A stretch of 64,000 nucleotides of DNA, from assembly GCA_003259005.1 (NCBI GenBank), contig QLII01000002.1:1-64000 (forward strand). Reading direction: 5' to 3'. Positions 57,830 through 64,000 of the stretch are shown here, in pieces. The first letter of the stretch is position 1. Each line of letters begins with the position of its first letter. Source of the stretch: Spirosoma telluris. Its GTDB lineage: Bacteria > Bacteroidota > Bacteroidia > Cytophagales > Spirosomataceae. A program made the position numbers and the translations under genes. The notes under the pieces were generated by a model. It worked only from the letters and a program-made list of their open reading frames with translations. It had not been told where the DNA came from and ran no database searches.

Positions 57830-58200
57830 GTTCGCGGCCGTAACTCAATTCGCGGGGTCAGTACTTAGCCTGCTCAGCAACGGGTACTGCAAACAACTCA
57901 TCGACCGTCGAACAAAATAAGGATTGCCACCCTTTGAAGTACTTTGAAATACGCTGACTCCAAGAAGGGCGTCAGGTTTTTCTCGACGTGCTGTTAAATT
58001 ATATTCAAAGCGGGTCAAGCAAGGTTGAATAGCAGCTGCGCCCCCAGGTCCACAATTTGCAGAAAGTGGGTGGCCGGCCTCACCCGCGCTACCAGCATAC
58101 CGATCGTCCCTGTTTCTTCATCGAAGAAGACCCGATCGTAAAAGGCATCGATCAGCCAGTCAAGATCGGCGCGGTTGGTGATATTAGCTATGAAAAAAAG
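57830..58200 (-). pseudogene. Group III truncated hemoglobin remnant
   Basis: On the minus strand, pieces in shifting frames read ITNRADLDWLIDAFYDRVFF, DEETGTIG, ATHFLQIVD, QLLFN, HVEKNLTPFLE, then KGWQSLFCSTVDELFAVPVA and EQAKY. These follow the order of a group III (P-type) truncated globin, whose members bind O2 or NO. Start and several frames are lost, and G/C-run indels may account for part of it. It lies downstream of the ActC-like gene on the same strand, and NO binding would fit the norB/nosZ theme. Confidence 0.6.
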
Positions 58201-58262
58201 GTGTATTTCCTGGAATAACTAAACTGGTAGGTGGTATGGTCTAACGCCGTTCCTTTGTGTAG

Positions 58263-59726
58263 TTACTTCGGTGAGGAGGACGCAGCCTTTGTTGGCGAGT
58301 CAAGGGCCTGTTCCTGTTGCGAACGCCCGGAAACGGGGCGGGGCACCTTCTCCGAGGACGATTTCAGGACAGCTTTCACTTCGGCCATATTGACAACCGG
58401 CAGAAACTTAGCAAACAGTAGAAACAGGGTAAAAAATAGCCCCATCGTGAACAGAAAGTCGCTGATATCGAACAGGGTAGGGTGAAACATGGCCCAGCTG
58501 GAAGGCAGGTAGTCGCGGTGGAGCGAGGTAACAATAATTACAAATCGCTCGAACCACATACCGATGTTAACCACCACCGCCAGCACAAACGACCAGATGA
58601 CACTCCGCCGAATTGTACGGGACCAAAACAACTGGGGCGTAATGACATTGCAGGTCATCATCGTGGCGTAGGCCCACCAGTAGGGGCCCGTGGCCCGGTT
58701 AAGGAACGCGAACCGTTCAAACTCATTGACCGAATACCAGGCAATAAACAATTCAGTTAGATAAGCTACCCCTACAATGGAGCCGGTAAGCACAATGATT
58801 TGGTTCATCGAATCGATGTGCTCTACGGTGATGTAATCTTCCAGTCGGAAGACCACCCGCGTGACCAGCATCAGGTTTTGCACCATCGCGAAGCCCGAAA
58901 AAATGGCCCCGGCCACGAAGTAAGGTGGAAAGATGGTAGTATGCCAGCCGGGAATGAGTGAGGTAGCAAAGTCCATACTGACAATTGAATGCACAGACAG
59001 CACCAGGGGTGTAGCAATCCCAGCCAAAATTAGGCTCATATATTCGTAACGAGCCCACGTTTTGGCCGAGCCGTTCCAGCCCAGCGCCAGCGCACCATAG
59101 ATGTAGCGCGAGATGCGATTACGCGCCCGGTCACGGATGGTCGCCAGGTCTGGTACCAGCCCCATGTACCAGAATACCAGGGAGACCGTGAAATAGGTAC
59201 TGATGGCAAATACGTCCCAGACCAAGGGCGATTTAAAATTGACCCAGAGCGACCCCAATGTGTTAGGAAGCGGTAAGGCCCAATAAGCCAGCCAGGGCCG
59301 CCCCATATGCAGCATAATGAACATGGCGGCACAGATGACAGCAAAGATGGTCATCGCTTCAGCGGACCTGTTTACGGATGTACGCCATTTTTGGCGAAAC
59401 AGCAGCAGTACAGCCGAAATTAAGGTACCGGCGTGTCCGATGCCCACCCACCAGACAAAATTGGTGATGTCCCAGGCCCAGCCAATAGTTTTATTGAGCC
59501 CCCATACGCCCAGGCCCTGCCACCAGGTCCAAAATACGCAGGCCGTACCATATAATAAAACCGTGAGCGATAGACCAAACCCGATTTTCCATTCCCGGGT
59601 GGGCCAGGCTTCGACCTGACGGCAAATGTCTTCAGTAACATCGGCATACGTTTTGCCTCCCGTCACCAAGGGCGCTCTGACTGATGCGGTAACAGAACCA
59701 TGCCGGGTAGGAGATTGCGTTTCCAT
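58263..59726 (-). CDS. actC: ActC-like (NrfD family) quinol-interacting membrane protein
   Basis: A 487-aa protein with ten TM helices. It has the alternative complex III ActC pattern: GWAWDITNFVWWVGIGHAGT, FRQKWRTSVNRSAEAMTIFA, MLHMGRPWLAYW and HSIVSMDFATSLIPGWHTTIF. ActC passes electrons from quinol within the ACIII respiratory complex. Here it stands alone, without ActA, B, D, E or F, and the C-terminal tail is Ser/Lys-rich. It may be a spare subunit, or the cluster may have been cut by the IS at 56.6-57.7 kb. The frame is intact. Confidence 0.85.
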   Translation of the reverse strand: METQSPTRHGSVTASVRAPLVTGGKTYADVTEDICRQVEAWPTREWKIGFGLSLTVLLYGTACVFWTWWQGLGVWGLNKTIGWAWDITNFVWWVGIGHAGTLISAVLLLFRQKWRTSVNRSAEAMTIFAVICAAMFIMLHMGRPWLAYWALPLPNTLGSLWVNFKSPLVWDVFAISTYFTVSLVFWYMGLVPDLATIRDRARNRISRYIYGALALGWNGSAKTWARYEYMSLILAGIATPLVLSVHSIVSMDFATSLIPGWHTTIFPPYFVAGAIFSGFAMVQNLMLVTRVVFRLEDYITVEHIDSMNQIIVLTGSIVGVAYLTELFIAWYSVNEFERFAFLNRATGPYWWAYATMMTCNVITPQLFWSRTIRRSVIWSFVLAVVVNIGMWFERFVIIVTSLHRDYLPSSWAMFHPTLFDISDFLFTMGLFFTLFLLFAKFLPVVNMAEVKAVLKSSSEKVPRPVSGRSQQEQALDSPTKAASSSPK

Positions 59727-59901
59727 AATAGTGGATGAGTAGAGGGTAAAATTTGGTATAGTCCCCCTTTGTTAGGGGCACCGCAATGATACGTAGCTAG
59801 CTTGTTTTACAGATGAAGGCATCTGATAGGATGCATTAAATAATTCTAAAGTCGTGTATTTGGCTGTGTAGGATTTGTTGCCAGACAGGTTGTAGATCGA
59901 T

Positions 59902-60592
59902 ATGCGTATTCTAATTGTTGAGGATGAGATTAAACTGGCACTTTCGCTCAGGCGTGGTCTGGAAGAATGTGGCTTTACGGCTTCGGTGGCGCTAGATGGA
60001 ACCGCTGCCCAACGGGTGCTGGCGTTGGGCGACGTGACGCTGATGCTGCTCGACATTGGCCTGCCGGATGTGGATGGGCTCACCCTGTGCCGACAGATGC
60101 GGAGCCACTACCCCAGGTTCCCGTTATTATACTGACGGCCCTGGGGTCGTTAGACGATAAGCTGGCCGGCTTCGACGTGGGAGCCTCTGACTATATCGTT
60201 AAACCGTTTGAGTTCGGGGAGTTGCTGGCCCGAATTCGGGTGTGGCAAAAGCGTGCTGCATTATCGGGAGGAGACGAGACCCCAACCTGCTAATCATCGC
60301 CGATCTGGTATTGAATGTCGCCGAAAGGCGAGTAAGCCGGGCAGGCCAACTGATTAACCTAGCCCCTCGGGAACTGGCATTGCTAGCCTATTTTTTACGT
60401 CATCCGGGTGTGATCATCAGTCGGCAGCAAATCGCCGAGCACGTCTGGGACATCCCCGTTGACTCCGGCACCAACCTCATTGATGTGTATATCAATTCGC
60501 TGCGTAAAAAAATCGACCGCGATTTCCCCACTAAGTTGATCCATACGCGGAAAGGCATCGGGTATATGCTCAACGTAAGCCAGGAGGCTTGA
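59902..60592 (+). pseudogene. OmpR-family response regulator, two frameshifts
   Basis: The receiver starts MRILIVEDEIKLALSLRRGL with phospho-Asp MLLDIGLPDVDGL. After a missing C in the CCCC run near 60112 it continues HYPQVPVIILTALGSLDDKL and VGASDYIVKPFEFGELLARI. A second missing C near 60281 (GACCCC) restores NLLIIADLVLNVAERRVSRA and a winged-helix ending INSLRKKIDRDFPTKLIHTR and GIGYML. Repaired length, about 230 aa, is normal. It probably works with the kinase 7 nt downstream. Both breaks are in C runs, so it is likely intact in the cell. Confidence 0.85.
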
Positions 60593-60599
60593 TGCGTCA

Positions 60600-62042
60600 A
60601 TGGAAATTCGAACTCGCCTTGCGCTCACGTTTATCGCCTTTGTGCTGCCGGTGTTTCTCCTACTACTCGGTACCTTTTATGTTTATTTCGACCAGTCTAA
60701 ACACGACGATTTTCTGATCAAACTCCGCAACCGGGGTATCACGATGGCGCAGCTACTGATGAAGAAACGCGTCATTCAGGAGCCGCTGCTTCGTCAGATC
60801 GATGAACACACACACACCGCTTATTCGGATCGGCGGGTTGTCATATTTGACAATAAAAACCGGCTAATGTACGATAGTGGCGAACTGGACAACCGGACCG
60901 GAACCCACTCACCCATCTCCATTAACGCCCATTTGCTGAGCCAGATTGGTCCAGGACGGGAAGTACGCCTGGCCAATGGCCGACGAAGAGGCCTGGGTCT
61001 GCTGGTGGAGCAACCAGGGCAGCGGCTCAAGGTAATTAGCTACGCCATTGATGATTATGGCGTGCGTACGATGAATAAGGCCTTGGCTGTTATGGGGTTT
61101 ACCTTCGGCGTAACGGTGTTGCTAATGGTCGGACTAAGCCGCTTGTTTGCCAGCCGAGCGGTCAGCCCCATTGTCGACATGATTCAGCAGATCAATCAGA
61201 TCACACCTTCGAACGTAGACACCCGCTTGACCACGTCGAGTCATACCGATGAACTGGCGCAACTGGCGCGAACCTTCAATCAGATGCTCGACCGGTTATC
61301 CGCCTTTGAATTACAGCGTAGCTTTATTGCTAATGCGTCACATGAATTACGGACTCCCTTGTCGGTACTGACCAACCAAATCGAGGTGGCGCTAATGAAG
61401 CCCCGCCCAGCCGCCGAATACGAACAGCTATTGACCTCGCTGCGGGAGGATATCAGCCAGCTCAATGCCCTTTCGAATGGGTTACTTGAGCTGGCGCAAT
61501 TAGAAAATCGGCAAGTGAACGAAGGGGGAGCAGTCGTGGCCCTTGATGACGTATTATACGAAGCCGTAGGGCTGGTGATCCGTAAGCAGCCCACTTACCG
61601 CATCACGCTGGGCGCATCCACCGCACCAGCGGACCGGCCGGGCGAATCCACGCCGGGTGTCACATCGGATGAGGCCTTACCCGACGTGACGTTGAATGGG
61701 GACCCGTCGTTGTTGAAATCGGCCTTTATCAACTTGATCGATAATGGGTGTAAATTCTCGGCCAGTCATCATGTCCAGCTCACGGTCGTCGTCTCTGATA
61801 AATCAGTTGAGGTAATTGTTTCGGATCAGGGCATGGGGATTGCCGCAGACGAACTGGATTATATCTTTCAGCCCTTTTATCGGGCCACGAACGCCCGCGC
61901 CATCAAAGGCAGCGGTATCGGCCTTTCGATGACCCGTCGGATCATCCAACTCCACGGTGGCTCTCTGACGGTCAACTCGCAACTGGGGCGAGGAACGGCT
62001 TGTACGGTGTCTTTACCTCATAGACAACCCCTCGGACAATAA
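60600..62042 (+). CDS. Sensor histidine kinase
   Basis: A 480-aa protein. TM helices near residues 7-27 and 160-180 flank a periplasmic domain, then a HAMP region, the phospho-His motif SFIANASHELRTPLSV (His about 247), and the catalytic domain with INLIDNGCKFS, VSDQGMGIAADELDYIFQPF and GSGIGLSMTRRIIQLHGG. The layout is that of CusS-like kinases. It forms a pair with the upstream OmpR-type regulator. The stimulus is unknown; the pair is divergent from the ActC-like gene, which may be its target. Confidence 0.92.
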   Translation: MEIRTRLALTFIAFVLPVFLLLLGTFYVYFDQSKHDDFLIKLRNRGITMAQLLMKKRVIQEPLLRQIDEHTHTAYSDRRVVIFDNKNRLMYDSGELDNRTGTHSPISINAHLLSQIGPGREVRLANGRRRGLGLLVEQPGQRLKVISYAIDDYGVRTMNKALAVMGFTFGVTVLLMVGLSRLFASRAVSPIVDMIQQINQITPSNVDTRLTTSSHTDELAQLARTFNQMLDRLSAFELQRSFIANASHELRTPLSVLTNQIEVALMKPRPAAEYEQLLTSLREDISQLNALSNGLLELAQLENRQVNEGGAVVALDDVLYEAVGLVIRKQPTYRITLGASTAPADRPGESTPGVTSDEALPDVTLNGDPSLLKSAFINLIDNGCKFSASHHVQLTVVVSDKSVEVIVSDQGMGIAADELDYIFQPFYRATNARAIKGSGIGLSMTRRIIQLHGGSLTVNSQLGRGTACTVSLPHRQPLGQ

Positions 62043-62336
62043 GATTACTAAGAGCTGGGTCTAAGACGGCAGCGATAGCTGGAACGATTTTTAGGATACC
62101 GCCCGCAACAAGGCCTACGTTGTTCTATTTTCGATCTTTTCAAACCTATCGGTTCCCCATTGGTACAAAACAAGAAGAACAATCTAAAAGAGGTTAAGCC
62201 CTACGTTGCCTATACCCGTTTAGTAAACATTATTAAGCTAGTCTGTATCGTTGTTAAGCGTACGGATCTAATGGAGCCAGATTCAGACTTGCCGACCTAG
62301 TCAGTTAATTTGATTTTTCGTTAGTAGTTATGGCCT
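62043..62336. other. Intergenic stretch, nothing recognised
   Basis: 294 bp between the kinase and the IS4 element. No open frame or repeat that I can support. Confidence 0.5.
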
Positions 62337-62345
62337 CACCTGAAC

Positions 62346-63737
62346 CTACGGTGTATACACATCTTTCTGATAGGCTTGAGCCACCAAGAAACCCTGCCAT
62401 TGGTCGTAGAATCGCTGTAGACCCGTAAAGAAATCGATTGGGCCGGGTGGACGCTGGCTTTCATAACCGCTCCACCCACCCAACCCCGCAATGAGCCAAG
62501 CCCCAAAAGCTAAACTCTCTTTGGGGTGAGGATTCTGCTGCTTACTGGTTCGACCTGCTAACTGGGGCTTAAGCACACCCAGAAACGTGGCTTCCTCTTC
62601 ACTAAAGACCACCCCTAAACCCTGCGGGGTATGGCCCTGCCGAGCGCGGATCAATTGTAAGATCTTGACCGACCCCAACAAAGCCACCACCATCAGCTTG
62701 CGCAGCTTTTCATAATTCGATAACTGACTCGACTCGAAACGCAAGCACTTGGTTTTAAGCACTCGGAACACTTGCTCCACATTCCACCGCTGTTTGTAGT
62801 AACCCACAATAACCAAGGCTTGCTGAGCACTTTGAATCGGGTGGGACGTCAACAGCACCCAATCAATGGGCGACTCCTGGTTAACTACCGTTTGAGCCAC
62901 TTCGCGAACCCAAACCACCCAACTGGGGTAATTAGGGGGCAAAGCCTGACGGGTTTTGCTAGCCGATTTTTTGAGCATCACCTGCCCAAATCGAACCTCT
63001 AACCGGGCTAGGTGCGCGCTACGCCCGTCGGTGGCGGGTAAGTCTAGCTCAACGGTTAAGGCCAGGGGCCATGCCTGAATGGTTTGATATAATTTGGGCG
63101 GGTTGGCTAAGAGTCGATCCAGTCGGCTGCGAATCAGGTAATCCACCCCCAGGGTCTTATGTAAGCCCACAATAACGGCGTAAATATCCCCCTCCCGATC
63201 CATGATGGCCGTTTTTTGGGTGGTCGAGGGCAATTGGTCGATGGCTTGAGCAATGCTACTTTGCCAGCGATAGCTCTCTTTATCTTCAAAGTAAAGTTGA
63301 TCACGAGCTATTTTTCGTTGCTGGGCACTCAAGCCATCCTCGACTTGGGGCCGGTTTCTAAATTCTACCGCAGCAATACCATGACAGGCGCCTGTGGTGG
63401 CATCCAAGGTTAAGACCGGATGCAGATAAAATCCTTGCTTAAGGCCCTGGGCGAGTTTACCCAGTCCGTCAATACTACGCTGGAGCCCCAAGGCGAGTTG
63501 GGAGCTATCTTCCAGCAAGAGTAGGTGGCTATTGGGCTCAATATCAGCGGCACATTGTGCATACAGGTTCTTATCCAGAGCCTCCAGACTCACACGGGGG
63601 TTGGCTAAAAATCGACCAAATTGAATCTCTTCGTTCCGGCAATTGGCTAGCTGGCGCATAATCAGGGACTGTTTGGCGGCCACTCGTTGGGTGAACTGGC
63701 TAAGCACATTTTCTAACCGAAGGTCTGGTAAATGCAT
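62346..63737 (-). CDS. IS4-family transposase
   Basis: About 463 aa from ATG 63737 (the longer open frame starts outside the element and is rejected). DDE features: HLLLLEDSSQLAL near the N-terminus, AIMDREGDIYAVIVGLHKTL with the second Asp, and YKQRWNVEQVFRVLKT, the Y-(2)-R-(3)-E-(6)-K signature of the IS4 family. The stop codon TAG forms the very end of the terminal repeat (62346-62348). The frame is intact and the element is probably active. Confidence 0.92.
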   Translation of the reverse strand: MHLPDLRLENVLSQFTQRVAAKQSLIMRQLANCRNEEIQFGRFLANPRVSLEALDKNLYAQCAADIEPNSHLLLLEDSSQLALGLQRSIDGLGKLAQGLKQGFYLHPVLTLDATTGACHGIAAVEFRNRPQVEDGLSAQQRKIARDQLYFEDKESYRWQSSIAQAIDQLPSTTQKTAIMDREGDIYAVIVGLHKTLGVDYLIRSRLDRLLANPPKLYQTIQAWPLALTVELDLPATDGRSAHLARLEVRFGQVMLKKSASKTRQALPPNYPSWVVWVREVAQTVVNQESPIDWVLLTSHPIQSAQQALVIVGYYKQRWNVEQVFRVLKTKCLRFESSQLSNYEKLRKLMVVALLGSVKILQLIRARQGHTPQGLGVVFSEEEATFLGVLKPQLAGRTSKQQNPHPKESLAFGAWLIAGLGGWSGYESQRPPGPIDFFTGLQRFYDQWQGFLVAQAYQKDVYTP

Positions 63738-63776
63738 ATGAACAAAACTACCAAAATAGATGTGTATATACCGTAG
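62346..63776 (-). mobile_element. Complete IS4-family insertion sequence with 9-bp target duplication
   Basis: Terminal repeats of 19 bp with one mismatch: CTACGGTGTATACACATCT at 62346-62364 and its counterpart at 63758-63776. The 9-bp direct repeat CACCTGAAC flanks both sides (62337-62345 and 63777-63785). Length 1,431 bp. An unmutated duplication indicates a recent insertion. Confidence 0.92.
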
Positions 63777-63867
63777 CACCTGAACCTGACCGGCCTTTAC
63801 TCGGCTACTAAGTTAAGCATGATCTAGTCTAGTATCCAGTTAAAGGGAGCAGGTAGAATAGGGTAGC

Positions 63868-64000
63868 CTACACTAGATACACGAATAGGCCTGATAGTAT
63901 CAATAGCCCGTCCAGATAGGCATAATACCAATAATCAGATACCCAATTCGGAATAGATTGAACGGTGCCAGCTAACAGCAACATGGGCGAACCTATACCT
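63868..64000 (-). CDS. C-terminal end of a possible membrane protein, cut by window edge
   Basis: An open frame of 43 codons runs in from the right edge and ends VSDYWYYAYLDGLLILSGLF-VYLV at a TAG (63868-63870). It has a hydrophobic helix near its end. Too little is present to name it. Confidence 0.3.
   Translation of the reverse strand, partial: GIGSPMLLLAGTVQSIPNWVSDYWYYAYLDGLLILSGLFVYLV

Overview
The window looks like a large conjugative plasmid, or a replicon carrying one, from a Bacteroidota bacterium, most likely a Spirosoma-like member of the Cytophagales. The signs are a Bacteroidetes-type type IV secretion locus, a TonB receptor with a carboxypeptidase-regulatory N-terminus, a giant hybrid two-component sensor, a LytTR regulator, long LRR/Ig surface proteins and clade-II-style nosZ with a lipoprotein cytochrome c. 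A Rep_3 initiator with iterons, a ParA gene, a DUF5712-type relaxase and a T4SS lie in the same window, which argues for a plasmid.

Layout. 1-7.6 kb is a nitrogen-oxide respiration and NO-defence cluster: nosZ (runs off the left edge) and a cytochrome c on the minus strand, then divergently ric/scdA, an Rrf2 regulator, a fasciclin lipoprotein, a 12-TM protein and quinol-type norB. 7.6-10.4 kb holds a small Cys-containing exported protein and a TonB receptor. 10.7-16 kb (minus) is a maintenance module: unknown genes, ArdC-like antirestriction and a Toprim primase-like protein. 16.2-27.9 kb (plus) is the T4SS, with VirB2, B3, B4, B6, B8, B9, B10 and B5-like proteins, a lipoprotein and VirD4. 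28-40.2 kb (minus) is a LytTR regulator, a roughly 2,430-codon beta-helix/Ig/LRR surface protein and a 1,375-aa hybrid sensor. 40.4-45.8 kb is a mobile-element graveyard with two IS110 transposases, an IS3 scrap, a serine resolvase and a Xre/RES toxin-antitoxin pair plus a second RES remnant. 46-48.3 kb holds a lipoprotein and a membrane-anchored alpha/beta hydrolase. 48.6-55.5 kb is the plasmid core: relaxase and accessory gene, a 31-unit 9-bp satellite, parA and partner, iteron origin and rep. 56-64 kb holds a DDE insertion sequence, a truncated-hemoglobin remnant, an ActC-like membrane protein, a response regulator/histidine kinase pair and an intact IS4 with a 9-bp target duplication.

How it fits together. 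The respiratory genes share two promoter motifs: a CCTGAT-N4-ATCAGG FNR-like box and an AAAGA-N8-TCTTT inverted repeat. Both occur in the nosZ/ric divergent region and again upstream of norB, so they are probably one regulon. Ric, the Rrf2 regulator, the truncated-hemoglobin remnant and NorB all fit NO handling. The relaxase, accessory gene, primase, T4SS and coupling protein make a plausible self-transmissible set.

Caveat. At least fifteen genes are split by frameshifts. Almost everywhere I could reconstruct the break, a single base is missing from a short G or C run. This looks more like homopolymer miscalling in the assembly than gene death, so features typed as pseudogene here may well be intact in the organism. 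The IS110 copy at 42.8 kb and the RES remnant at 40.5 kb also carry in-frame stops and look truly decayed.
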